64,000 nt of DNA, taken from the NCBI GenBank assembly GCA_963682055.1, contig OY821742.1, positions 32,335,060 through 32,399,059 of the forward strand, in the 5' to 3' direction. The notes under the pieces are model-generated. The model made no database searches. It had not been told where the DNA came from and saw only the letters and a list, made by a program, of their open reading frames with translations. This stretch comes from Primula veris (taxonomy: Eukaryota > Streptophyta > Magnoliopsida > Ericales > Primulaceae). This document shows positions 21,629-33,814 of this stretch, piece by piece (position 1 is the stretch's first letter; the number at the start of each line of letters is the position of its first letter). A program made the position numbers and the translations under genes.

Positions 21629-24041
21629 AGACACAGCCAAAGCAAAATCGTGTTTGGTTTTAAAAGTGATCAAGGAAATATTATCGAGGATGAAAAACAA
21701 AAAAATTAATCCAGATTTCACAGGACAAAGAATAACCGACTAGATCTTTGAGACATTCCCTAATAACTAATTCTGGTACTATAATTCCTATATGATAGAT
21801 AAAAGTCTATAAGAAAAGCGTCGCTCATATTGCTGATAAGAAAAACAATAATTAAAAATAAATAAAAATATGTAAACAAAACCAAGAGTTCAATAACTAA
21901 AGTATTAAAGGTTAGTGTTCTGTATCCAATTGTACATTATTTTTATATACATTATCTTACCTCAAAGAGAAAACTGGTAGAATATACCGACTAATTATAA
22001 GAGCTTTCGCCATCTGAAACTTGATGCAAAATGAACTCTATAAGGTAATACAATGTAAATTCAACAGAAGTTACAAGTATAATAACATGGTACAAGTCAA
22101 CTACAAAAATATTATTCGGTGTGTTCTTTTATTTTTTGTGTTTAAATGTTTTTCATTCTTTCATTTCTTATTTTTTGTTTCCTAGACTTATGATTTTATA
22201 AGGCTTCTAACCATTTTTTTAAATCAACATAACGAGTGGGTTCCGCCTCAGTTACAATTGTATAAAAAAGAAAAAACACATACAAAACATCACCTGATGA
22301 GAGGCAGAATGCGGAGATTTTGGGCCTTTATATCCCCGATCATGGATCGCTAAGCTTTCCAAATACTCAACTCTTTGATGCAAGTCATCTCGCTCTTCTT
22401 TCCCATCTTGTCTCCCCTCTTGTCGTGCTTTCTCCATGTCATGATAACTGTTATTTTTCTTTCCAAATACTTTACTTGGGCAAGGCCCTATACCTTTGGT
22501 ACGAACACGACCGTAGTTATCAATTCCTAGCACATCAGTGAAAACTTTTTCCCTAAATTCAGGCGTTTGATCAACTTCAGGAACATCTTTTAGCTTCCCA
22601 TTAAAAGCGGCCTTCAACATGAATTAAGTATGAAAAGTTGACCGCCTTCTTTGTCATCATCATAACTTCTATTTTACAAGGATCAAATTCAATCATTCGA
22701 GATACATACTATTGCTTCAGCAGCTTTTTCATCAACTGGTTTACCACCTTTCATGTGATTTGCAAAGTACACCTCAATTCTGTCTCCCTTTTTATCTTTC
22801 GCGATCATCTTAATTAACAAAAAACATACACAGTAGTACTTAAAAGATTATAGCATCGAAAAAAAATGTAATGTTTACTAAACATGATTAAAAATAATAA
22901 GTAAACTTACCTCGGCACGTACAACTTCGTGTGCCTTTCTGCCAGATGTATGCGCCATGGATTTTTTTATTTTGGTTCTCTTTATTAGTTTTGCTTCTTT
23001 CCTATTGTTTGGAAAAGAAGAAAAATGTTGATAATTAATATATTTCGACAAGTAGTGAATATTTTTAAAAGGTTTAAGCAAACATTATGTTCCTGCTGTA
23101 AAATACAATCCTAGTAGAAATAAAGCATTTCACTTAAAATATTATCAAAACACAATGTGATAGCTCCCCAATTGTAACCAAAGAAAAACCATGATATTAA
23201 TGCGTAAAAAAGTCATTCCAAAACATTGAAACCTGAAATTCATCAACGATATATATAACACTTGAATTTGGTACATACAAAGAAGGTAAATAACAAACAA
23301 AAAACTTAGACCCTATTGGCAAATTGAATTGTAATAAGAAGGTTGTTATTTATTATCCCAGATGTATTATTATCTATCTATTGAATCTTTTTATCTGAAT
23401 AAAAAAAAATTATAGGACAATTAATCCAAGAAATTAGTTTATAGTTCATACTATTAAACAATAAATTTTACGAATGACAGCAGCAAAATTATTATTTATT
23501 CGCAAAATTAGCAATGAAAAAAACAAATACAGACATTTCAACAAGCACATGTAGCGCATTCATACTTCTCTTTTATCTAAATTAAGCAAGAGTTTTGGTC
23601 TTTCGTCCTCTTGATTTATCACACTAATTAGACTCAAGGTATCAAATTTGTGAACTGAAACTCGACAAAGAAAATTTAAGACAATGAAGTAGTACTACAC
23701 GGTAGAAAAAAAAATCAAGATCATTTTTTAGATTACGAAAAACCAAACTTTATACAAATCTAATTAACAGCTCAACAATCGATGTCTTTGTTTATATTGT
23801 AAGAAAGACTTTGTAATATATTTCAATAATCAAGTTATAAAGAAAGACCAGATTAACAATAATTTCCATAAGTGGTGATAGAAAATTTATAATTACCATT
23901 GCCACTTTGCTGCCTTGATATTTAACAAATAGTTTCCATTGTTTAGCATCCACTCTCTCTGGGACGGTTGCAAGTCTTTCAACCTCTCTTTCCAATGTCG
24001 CCATTTCTTTCCAACAGACTTCAAATAAGTATCTTTATAGG

Positions 24042-25453
24042 TGTCACGCCCCAAAATCCTAAAAACGGACATCGAGGCATGACCTTTTTAAAACAAAAGA
24101 AAATAGAACCTGTTGGTACGAATTTAAAAATTTTTAAAAGAAATAAATACGAGCTGAAAGAACAATTGACAATTAAATAAAAATGTTGCCAAATGCGGCT
24201 ACAAGCAAAATGGTTTTGACACACACAAAAAAAAAAGAATACTAAACGAATAATTTGCCCATAGGCTACAACCTCAAAATATAATAAAAATGAAAGGAAA
24301 ACGGAAGCCCCAAGCCCATGATGTTGTAATGCAACAGCTCTTATCCAAACATGCCAACCTAATTGGTACCTGAAATACAAAATTGTAACGGTGAGTCCCA
24401 CGCACGTAACTAGACGGGACGGCACCACAAATACCGTCACTCCATCCCATAAACGCAAGAGCTCACAAATTCTACAACTACAATAATCGACGTATAAAAA
24501 AAAATATAATAACATTCTATAACGGGATGAATTAAATAAATTAAATAACGTCAACACAAATCTATAACAAACATGGACCTCTCATGCCACCTACCCCAGT
24601 CCGTAAGGTAGGTCATTCCCTATCCCCTCGGCCGTCTTCTGTCCCCGGAATTAGGAAGAGACAGAGACCATTGCTAACATAAAAGTAGATTTAAAGTGCG
24701 CACGTAGACCTCTCATGCCACTCGTCCCAGTCCGTAAGATGAGTCATTCCCTATCCCCACGGCCGTCTACTGTCCCCGGAATTAGGAAGAGACAGAGACC
24801 ATAGCTAACATAAAAATAAATATAGTGCACACTAGGACCTCTCATGCCACTCGCCCCAGTCCGTAAGACGAGTCATTCCCTATCCCCAATTAACAATTTA
24901 AGAACATAATTAATATAAAAGGCAAAAACCCCCAATTTATACTAAACGTAAAACATAATCCTAACATACACCCTTGTCTAGTCGCAATGGATAACCCCCG
25001 TTACCTTAGCGTGTAGAGGAGATGATTCCGGTGATAATCCGCTAACGTGTTTTCTCTTCTTCTTCTTCTTCTTCTCTTTTCTCTCTTTTCTCTCTTTTTC
25101 TCTCTTGTTTTTAGGTTTAAAGAATGAAAGTGGGCTGATTTTTAGGTTTAGAAAAACTGTTTTTTGATAGTTTGTGGAAGCGAACTATTTGGTCTCCAAA
25201 GTTCTAAAAGCTAACTTTTAATCAAAAATATTAATAAACTACTCAATAATAACAAATTTTTATAAACAAATCTATTGGGTCCTTTTTATTAGTAAAATTA
25301 GTAACATGTTTTTAAAATAAAGTTTTTCAGAAGAGTTTCGGTTTTTGGCTAAAAATTAGTCGAGTGACCGGTTTTTGGTAAAATTTTGAATAAAACGTTT
25401 TTGGATAAATTAAAACATAAATAAAATTACTTATAAAAATACGGGATGTTACA
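24042..25453 (-). mobile_element. Solo LTR, 1412 bp, nested in the CACTA element
   Basis: On the plus strand it starts TGTCACGCCCC and ends GGGATGTTACA, the reverse of the LTR at 5856. A perfect 5-bp duplication, ATAGG, flanks it at 24037-24041 and 25454-25458. It has three of the ~128-bp GC-rich repeats (about 24572-24888). An internal deletion right after TCCCTATCCCC (24887) removes the GGCCGAGGCC unit region, which explains its shorter length. There is no internal coding sequence. Confidence 0.92.
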
Positions 25454-26749
25454 ATAGGCATATGAGACTTCACATTTATCCTGTAAATGGAGTATTTTTA
25501 AGAATGTTATCGACAATGTTAAACCCACACCTCTTAAAAGTACATAAGATATGTATATAATAAATAGAACTTAATTACTTTAACATCTTGCTAGATTCTC
25601 TGTTTAAAGGTTTTAACTTATTTATACCTCCAGTCGGTATAAATGATAGGACACAAAGTGGCACTTCGAGTGATAATGCCTAATTGACTAGCCAATGGAG
25701 CAACATTATTTCCAATAGGTTGATTGTATTCGTTCAATTTGACCTCAAGTTTTTTTCCTGTACCCCAATCCCGATATTGCCAAGCATAACCTCTTCTCCT
25801 CTTCCTTGTTGTTTGGCTTGATGAATCACCTGGATGTTCTAAATCTACAGTAATAATCCAATAAAAAAAACATATGAAATAAAAGGTTGAATGATATACA
25901 ACTAACACTCTTTAATATCATCCTTACGTATATGTCCCGATCTAACAAAAAAAAGTATGGGTGTGTGCTTTGCATTTTCTGTTTTTCCTAAGCAAGATTG
26001 ATGCATCGGTTAAATGCATATATGTTTGATACTGTTGTGATAAAATTCCATTTTTAATATTATATTTTCACCGCTCTTTCTTTTTTTGATTGTCTATCTT
26101 TCTATCAAAACTATCGAAGATGCTTTAAAAGTCTTTTCAAAATTCAGTGATATTTAAGACAAGTCCAGCAAGTTCTAAGAAATAATCAAATTAATTAATA
26201 AAACACATGATTATGATTACTGAGTCTCATGGAGAATAAACAAATTGAAAACGAATAATGTTGGCTTACTAAGTTGTACACTCTCTTGAACCTTTGTAAT
26301 GGGCTTACATCGCCGAGTATCTGAACCAACTAATTCAAGGTTCATTAACTTAAAACTTACTCAATAACTCAAATAAAAGAGACTTGAACATAGTCAGTAC
26401 CTACTATTTATGATACTGAAAGAAAAGGGTAAAACATATATATAGAACATGTTGTATTGTCGTTGTTTCCGGAAGAAGTTGTGTTTGGAGCAGGACAAAT
26501 AGTTTGAACCTCAATACGAGAAGATGATGGTTTTGTATTATTAACCATTGGTCCAATGGGCCAACGGACTCTCGATTTTCTCATCACTTAGCTGTGAAAC
26601 ACAAAAGAATGGAAAAAGGCAAACAAGAAACTTGAAACATGAACTACCAACATATCCTTGAAAATTGAAATAAATATACCAAATAAACAAAAAAAATATA
26701 AGGGAGTTCATTTATTTGCTAACTAAAAAAAATTACCAATAAAACTATA

Positions 26750-27771
26750 TCACTCATCATCCTCGTCCATATCATCATCACTACTATTATCATCTATATC
26801 TTTATTATCACTATCGTTATCACTATCAACTAAAATTTCTTCATCACTTAAAAGGTAGTCGTCAGAGTAGTAATTATCGTCGACTTCGTCTTCATCATCA
26901 GTATCATCATCATCAATTGTATTGATATCAATTTCAATTCCTTCTTCAGCCTGCATTTTTGAATTGCCATCATCCTCTGATTCTAGGAGTGTTTCATCTA
27001 ATTGTTCAACAATAATAGGATCAACTTCATGATTTGATGCAACGTCTTCTTCATATTTATTATCTAGTAAATCATACACATCCTGCGGAAACATCTTCAT
27101 AACCAACTGCCATTGCTTCTCGATAGGATCTGGTATGTACCAAACTTGTTTTGCTTGTGAGGCGAGAATATAAGATTCATCTGAAATACGATTCTGTTTA
27201 TATAAAAGATGTCTAAAATTCACAAGTGTGCAACCAAATTCATTTTTTTTAGCACCAAACTTATTATCAACCCACTGACATCTAATAAATAAAAACATGA
27301 AGTCATTCGAATATTGCAACTCTATAATATCATCTAAAATCACATAAAAATCAACGTTGCCTAAGATAGGACGATTATCTCGTGTACTTGCAAAACTATT
27401 GGTTGCTGCAGTTAGCAATACTCCACTGTTTTGGGTGGTCAACTTTTCTTCGTGTTTTTTCGTTCGAAACTTAAGTCCGTTAATGGTATAGCTAGTGTAT
27501 TTTCTTGCCCACTTGTGTGCTTGTGCAGCTAACAATTTCACTTTATCGGACAAGCCCACATTCGAAGATTGTTGTAAATGAAGAATCTAGTTAAACAAGA
27601 GACATTAGATAAATATAGAACAAGAATTCTATTATGAAAATTTGTGTTCTGGTGCATTGGACTTACATGCTCTCTGAACCAAGTTGGAAAATTTTCATTA
27701 TGCTTTTTCAGAATGTCACGTTCACTAGAACGATGGTTTTCCTGCCTAGTATACGAAGGTGCATCCTCCAT
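26750..27771 (-). pseudogene. CACTA TNP2 C-terminal part with DUF4216 domain
   Basis: The upstream piece (27771-27538) has ENFPTWFREHV, the conserved FPxWFxxHV block after DUF4218 in plant TNP2-type polyproteins. After an in-frame stop or intron near 27585, a 269-residue frame (27559-26750) carries DUF4216. Its blocks are YTINGLKFRT near residues 20-30, NVDFYVILDDIIELQY in the middle, FIRCQWVDNKFGAKKNEFG, and QVWYIPDP. The last 80 or so residues are an Asp/Glu/Ser-rich acidic tail. The role of DUF4216 within CACTA proteins is not known. The frame is open but lies downstream of broken transposase sequence, so it is a remnant. Confidence 0.8.
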
Positions 27772-27984
27772 AATTAGATAACTTCTATTACGGTCAAGCT
27801 ATCATACCATAAGATTGTATAAATCTTTACTGTATTTTTTCTTACTCCATGAACGGTGAAACCTCAATTGAATTCGACAGAATATATCTATGAGATTGCA
27901 CTCATGAAACATCATCAAGAAAGAACATTTTCCCTTTTTTTTCAAGGGCACTACCTTGTTTACCCTCATAGTTTCTTTGTGGCC

Positions 27985-29811
27985 TGTCACGCCCCAAAAT
28001 CTAGAAAACACGGACATCGAGGTGTGACCTCTTTAAACAAAAGAAAAAAGAACCTGCTGGTACAAAATTTAAGTTTTAAAAGAAAAAGACTTGCGAGCTA
28101 AATGAATAATTAAACAATTAAATAAAAATGTTTGCCAAATACGGCTACAGGACAAGAAGGTTTGAAAAGATTTATAAAAGGATGACAAACGAATGTAATT
28201 TGCCCATAGGCCACAACCTCAAAAATATAATCTAAGTAAAAAGAAAGCAATTGAAAGAAGCCCCTAGCCCATGCGATACATTGCTACTGCTCCTATCCGA
28301 AAGTGCCAACCTAAGTCATACCTGAAAGACAAAACTGTAACGGTGAGTCCCACGCACATACATAGACGGGACGGCACCACAAGATACCGTCGCTCCATCC
28401 CATAAATGCAAGAACTCACAACAAAAACTATAATAACAACGTATAAAAAGAAATAAAATAACATCATACAACGAAATAAATTAAATAACTTCAACACACA
28501 TTTATAGCAAACATGGACCTCTCACGCCACCTACCCCAGTCCATAAGATAGGTCATTCCCTATACCCCTCGGCCATCTTATGTCCCCGGTATAGGAAGAG
28601 ACATAGACCATTGCTAACAAAATAAAGATTTAAAGTGCGCAGTTGGACCTCTTCACGCCACTCGCCCCAGTCCATACAACGAGTCATTCCCTATACCCCT
28701 CGCCCGTCTTATGTCCCCTGTATAGGAAGAGACATAGACCATTGCTAAAAAATAAATAATAAAAGTGCACACTAGGACCTCTTCACGCCACTCGCCCCAG
28801 TCCGTACGACGAGTCATTCCCTATACCCCTCGGCCGTCTTATGTCCCCGGTATAGGAAGAGACATAGACCACTGTTAACAAATAAATAAATCACAAGGCC
28901 TCGGCCAATAGTATTAAACCATTCAATTATTACATTCTCATACGTCACTTTAACGTAATTCAACAAAACACATAAGCATAGGTATTAGATTCACAACTAG
29001 CCAAACAACTCCAACAACATAAAATCTCATTCAGGCATTTTAACAAACACCTTGTATGCGTAAACTACAACTCATCTTTATTCAACAATAATTTACCCAA
29101 TTTCATCAACAACTATAACATCACATAATCAACTCATAAAAGCATGCAAATCCATCCATATTCTCATTAATTCGAAATAAATATGTCTAAATTCTCAACT
29201 TCTCCAATTCAAATAAGTGAATTAAAAGTGTAACAAATAAAACCCAATTAACAATTTAAGAACATAATTGAGATAAAAGGAAAAACCCCCAAATTTAAAA
29301 TTAACGCAAGACCTAACCCTAACATACACCCTCGTCTAGTCGCAATGGATAACCCCCGTTACCTTAGCGCGTAGAGGAGATGCTTCTGGTAAAAACTCAT
29401 TAATAGTGGTTTCTTATTCTTCTTCCTAAGCTTATAATCTCTCTCTTATATCTTGTTTTTCTGTTTTATGTTTTGAAAGTAGGCTGAAAAGAAGTTTATC
29501 AAACTGCTTTGAGAGAGTTTGGGGAAGCGAACTATTTTGTCCCCAAAGTTTTAAAAGTTAACTCATGATCCAAAAATATTATTTTACTACTCAAAAATAA
29601 CAAATCTATAGAAACAAATCTATTGGGTCATTTTTATTTATAAAATTAGTAACAGGTTTTTAAAATAAAGTTTTTCGGAAGAGTTTCAGTTTTTGGCTAA
29701 AAATTAGTCGAGTGACCGGTTTTTTTTTTTTTTTTGGTAAAAGTTGTATAAAACGTTTTTGGATAAATCAAATCATAAATAAAATCACTTATAAAAATAC
29801 GGGATGTTACA
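27985..29811 (-). mobile_element. Solo LTR, 1827 bp, nested in the CACTA transposase gene
   Basis: It begins TGTCACGCCCC and ends GGGATGTTACA on the plus strand, flanked by the perfect 5-bp duplication TGGCC at 27980-27984 and 29812-29816. Three GC-rich ~128-bp repeats lie at about 28513-28873, and one GGCCGAGGCC unit near 28895. It splits the transposase gene right after the DUF4218 part (the HDVETKINGP segment ends at the insertion). No internal genes are present. Confidence 0.92.
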
Positions 29812-31513
29812 TGGCCCATTAATTTTTGTCTCGACATCATGTAAGTATCGACTACAGGAGATCAAGCACTCTTATGCTAAATACCCCTCGGCAATGGAGC
29901 CCTCTGGATGCCTTCGGTTACGCACATAGTTTTTTAATGTAAGTAAGAACCTGAAAAAGGATATAACTAGTTCAAGAATTTTAACATATATATTTTCCGC
30001 ATTATATTAAAATTTCATAACATGAATTATAACCTTTCAATCGGGTTCATCCATCGATATTGAACTGATCCAGCAATTCTTGCCTCATATGCCAAATGAA
30101 CTGGCAAATGTTCCATTACATTAAAAAATCATGGTGGAAAGATCTTTTCAAGTCGACAGATAGTCACTACAATATGTTATTCCAGTAGCTGTATTTCCTC
30201 TAAGTCTAAAACTTTTGAGCACAACTTTCTAAAAAAGTTGCTTAGTTCAACCAAAGCATGAGCGACATATTTTGGGAGAACTTTTCTCACAGCAAGAGGT
30301 AATAAGTGCTCAATTAGAATATGATAATCATGACTTTTAAGCCCTGAAATTGTTCCGTCTATCAATTGTACATGACGAAATATATTGGAAGAGGAACCAT
30401 CGGGTCCTTTTAACACTTTTTAAAACATTAAGAAATGTGCTTGTTTTCTCTTTATTCATGTAGTAATCAACGGGGGGCAGAATTACCTTTCCATTATTTT
30501 GTTTTTGGGGATGAAGTGTTTCTCGGATACCCATATCTTGAAGGTCATATCGAGCTTTTAAGTTATCCTTAGATTTCCCTTTAATATTTAAAAGCGTCAC
30601 GACGACATTTTCACAAACATTTTTTCAATATGCATCACATCAAGATTATGGCGAATTAAATTATCCTTCCACTACGGCAAATAAAAAAAATGCTTCTTTT
30701 TTTCCAGTTCAGGTTTTGAGTGTTTTCACCATTATTCTCATCACCATTACCGTTTTTTCTTTTGCGCTTGGGTGGATGTTTTTGTTCAGTCTTACCAAAC
30801 TTGTTCTCTATCAACTCTAATTGTTTAAATATATCGGAGATAGATAGTTGAGGGGGAGCAGAACCTCTTTTTTTAGTCCCATCAAATTGTGTCGCATCAT
30901 TTCGAAAGTTATGCCCTTCATCTAAGAACTTTCTATGTTGCATGTAACAAAATTTTCCGTCGTGTTTTAACCATCGAGAAGAAGTATCTTTATTGTAACA
31001 AGGACAAGCCAATACTCCTTTTGTGCTCCAACCAGATAAATTCGCATAAGCGGGAAAATCACTTATTGTCCACATCAAAGCTACACGCATGCAAAACATT
31101 TGATCACTAGCTACATCATAGGTAAGTGAACCATTAGTCCATAAATCCTCCAAATCCTCAATTAAAGGTTGTAAAAGTACGTCGATATCATTTACAGGTG
31201 AACAAGGACCATCAATAAGCAAACTCAACATAAAAAAATGGTTGTTTCATGCATAAGAAAGGAGGTAAATTGTAAGGCATTAACACAACTGGACATGTGC
31301 TATGAGGATTAGTTAATGACTTAAAAAGGCTAAAATCGTCTGATGCTAAACCTAGTCGAACATTTCGACAATCACTAGCAAAATCATGGTGCTTTGCGTC
31401 AAAGTCTTTGATTCTGGATCCTTGTCAGCATAAGCAAACTCGATAAATTGTGTAATTCCTTGAAGATAGGCGGCACTCATTCTGTTCCTAATGTCGATCC
31501 AACTTTTATCCAT
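29812..31513 (-). pseudogene. CACTA transposase TNP2 with DUF4218, frameshifted
   Basis: The start at 31511-31513 reads MDKSWIDIRNRMSAAYLQGI, the plant transposase-associated domain; its cysteine-rich remainder is deleted. The TNP2 core follows: NVRLGLASDDF near 31360, LLIDGPCSPVNDIDVLLQPL at 31220-31160, WTISDFPAYANLSGWSTKG, then CPCYNKDTSSRWL and HRKFL. The hallmark block LIRHNLDVMHIEK is near 30650 and is followed by a 1-bp frameshift. LPPVDYYMNKEK (near 30480), ISGLKSHDYHILIEHLLP (near 30320) and the DUF4218 blocks KIFPPWFFNVMEHLPVHL and LKNYVRNRRHPEGSIAEGYL (30150-29880) come next. TNP2 binds and cuts the transposon ends. Several frameshifts rule out activity. Confidence 0.88.
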
Positions 31514-33814
31514 AACCGTTACTTTTTCTTTAATTCTCTAACCTAAAATAAACTCTGTATTTTATTGTTGAAACATTGTGTGACTAAGTTAGCGACTAAC
31601 AATCAAACATATAAAATATATCTATGAAATACTTTGTTCAAAACATACACCATTTTAAAACTAAAACTATTTCAGATCTTAGTTTGAGAAAATCATTTTT
31701 CAATAGACATTATAAAGGCATGACCAGTAAATAGTAGTTTGAGTTTTTTTTATTAAGATATTGAGCACTCCTATTTATGTTCAGTGTATTGATTTTTTTT
31801 TTCTATGCACAATTATATAACAATGTGTAACTTTTCATGCCCAAACACAATTGCACACATGTTAACTCATTAAGTAAGCTAAGATATCTTTTTTAACTTA
31901 AAAAAACTCAGCTATATTTGTTCCAATATTGAAATCAAACAACAATGGGGTTCTAGAATTTGATGTATTTAGTAACTTGAAAAAGACACTTGCTCCAAAA
32001 TGTTTTGTAAATAATTAAAACCCTATATATAAAAAAAAACTTTCATGAGAAAACAATTCATACCGGAAAATAGAAGTAGAGAAACACTATTAAGGTTAAA
32101 TAACAATTCTAAAAACTTATAAACAAACAAACACCAAGCGACAGTGTCATAAATCACTCGATGATGAACCCTACGTACAATTTGTACATGTAATTTTTCA
32201 TCAATATATTAATTTTACACTCAAAATATTTTATACAATTACACAAAATTCAATCAATGTGAAGAATAACAACTTAAAATAAGACCAACACATTACAAAT
32301 AAAAAATCAAAATTTTAAAACTAAAACTATTACATATCTTAGTTGGAGAATATCATATTTCAAGAGACATTATAAAGACATCACCAATAAAAAGTAGTTT
32401 GAGTTTTTTTTATTAAGCTATTGGGCGGTCTTATTTATGTCCAGTGTATTGATTTTTTTCCTATGCATAATTATATAATGATGTGTAACTTTTCATGCCC
32501 AAACGTAATTACACACACGTTAACTCGTTAGCTAAGCTAAGATGTCTTTTTAACTTAAAAAAGTCGGCTATATTTGTTCAAATAGTGCAATCAAACAACA
32601 ATGGGCTTCTAAAATTTGATGTATACTACGACTGAGAAAGAAACTTACTCCATTAATATTTTGTAAATAATTTAAATCTTATACATAAAAATAACATTTC
32701 ATGAGAAAACTATTCATCCCGGCAAAGAGAAATACAGAAATACAATAAAGGTTAGATTTCAATTCTAAAAGCTTGTAACCAAAGAAACACCAAGTTACCG
32801 TGTCATAAATCACTTGATGACAAACCTTATATATTGTACATATAATTTTCATCAATACATTAATTTTACACTCAAAATATTTTATACAATTATACAAAAT
32901 TCAATCAATGGGAAGAATAACAGTATAAAAAATAAGACCAACACATTACAAACAAAAAATTAAAAATTGAAAGTAATCGAACCAACCAATATCTATATTA
33001 GCAATGGATAGCATAACAGGTCATGGTTGGTATGACCTTCTCCCTTAGTTAAACATGAATTCCAAAATTCACAACCCTAATTACCAAACATAACCAATAT
33101 CTAAATTGTAAAATTATATAGCATAATAACCAATTCAGATACTATGCCACTAATTATGTGTAACTTTTTAAATAATTCACATGCATGCTAGTGCAATTGA
33201 TTACTTTTACAACAATCCTATATCTAATCCAAATTTTTTTTTAAAACTCAAATCTGAATTATTGACATAAAGAAAATAATTACTTTGATTAGTAAGAATA
33301 TCTGAGTATTCATGCAACATGTGTAAGTAAATAATTAAAAATTATACCGGTTAATAAAAGCTGATTACTAACCTCTTTTGTCGAAATTATGTGATGAGAG
33401 AGAACTGAACCCGACCTCAGTTTGATTAAGAATGTGCATTTAAAGAGACGTGGGTAGATTAGAGTATGTGGTGCTCGATTGATCATGGTAGAGCAGGTGT
33501 CGGAGTAATTGGTAGTACTGGAGAGGGAACGTGAGATAACTGGTTTTTCTTTGGAGAGTCCAATAATATGTATACGTATAGAGATAGATAGATCTTTTTA
33601 CTTATTTAATTTTGATGTTTCTAATTTTATGCCGGAGTCTTTTGTGTATTAAACCACCATTAAATTGGATTAATTAAGGTGTAAATAGTAAACCACCTTT
33701 ATAGCCTAATGAAAAAGCAGCGGTAATTTATTAGCACCTTTAAGTTATATTTTAGAGGTGTTTTAGTTACCACCTTATAAAAAACCACATTTATTGCTCT
33801 ATTTTCAAGTAGCG
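31514..33814. other. 5' non-coding region of the CACTA element
   Basis: No gene is visible. The region holds a tandem duplication of about 655 bp: unit 1 is 31652-32311 and unit 2 is 32312-32963. Shared blocks include TAAAACTAAAACTATT, GTAGTTTGAGTTTTTTTTAT and CTTTTCATGCCCAAAC. The last 160 bp carry the subterminal CACCTTT/AGGTG repeats and the decayed terminus. The GAGAGAACTGAACCC segment near 33400 lies just upstream of the repeats. Confidence 0.75.
31652..32963. repeat. Two-unit tandem duplication (~655 bp) in the CACTA 5' region
   Basis: The two units start at 31652 and 32312. They align throughout with offsets of 652-660 bp and are perhaps 85-90% identical by eye, so they are older than the 1.46-kb terminal duplication at the other end. 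Confidence 0.85.

Larger units (their letters stand above)
19695..25908 (-). pseudogene. CACTA second gene, Transposase_24 (TNP1/Ptta-like) remnants
   Basis: Exon-like pieces lie in order on the minus strand. The first, 25908-25618, has RRRGYAWQYRDWGTGKKLEV and GRPVG-like QPIGNN. Next is 24004-23870 (ATVPERVDAKQWKLFVKY), then 22990-22915 (NRKEAKLIKRTK, MAHTSGRKAHEVV), then 22620-22270 (FREKVFTDVLGIDNYGRVRT plus a coiled-coil-like Lys/Glu segment). The C-terminal exon is present twice, at 21345-21124 and 19913-19695 (KKVIAQGIILSKDPHT, then VQVVKAVLPNEPL). This order matches plant Transposase_24 proteins, the DNA-binding companion of TNP2. The solo LTR at 24042-25453 lies between the first two pieces. 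Introns and breaks cannot be told apart fully by eye. Confidence 0.75.
18721..33814 (-). mobile_element. Degenerate CACTA (En/Spm) DNA transposon, about 15.1 kb with nested insertions
   Basis: The left end is CACTACACCAAATATCATC. The right end is TTTTCAAGTAGCG, whose complement starts CGCTAC, one base from CACTAC. Flanking trinucleotides are TGT and TGC, a possible decayed 3-bp duplication. Subterminal repeats are present: AGGCGGTTT/GAGGCG motifs at 18770-19080 and CACCTTTA/AGGTGTTTT motifs at 33650-33790. Genes run on the minus strand: TNP2-like transposase, a DUF4216 part and a Transposase_24-like second gene. Two solo LTRs (24042-25453, 27985-29811) are nested inside. Two tandem duplications, of about 1.46 kb on the left and 0.66 kb on the right, lengthen it. 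Frameshifts make it non-autonomous. Confidence 0.87.
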
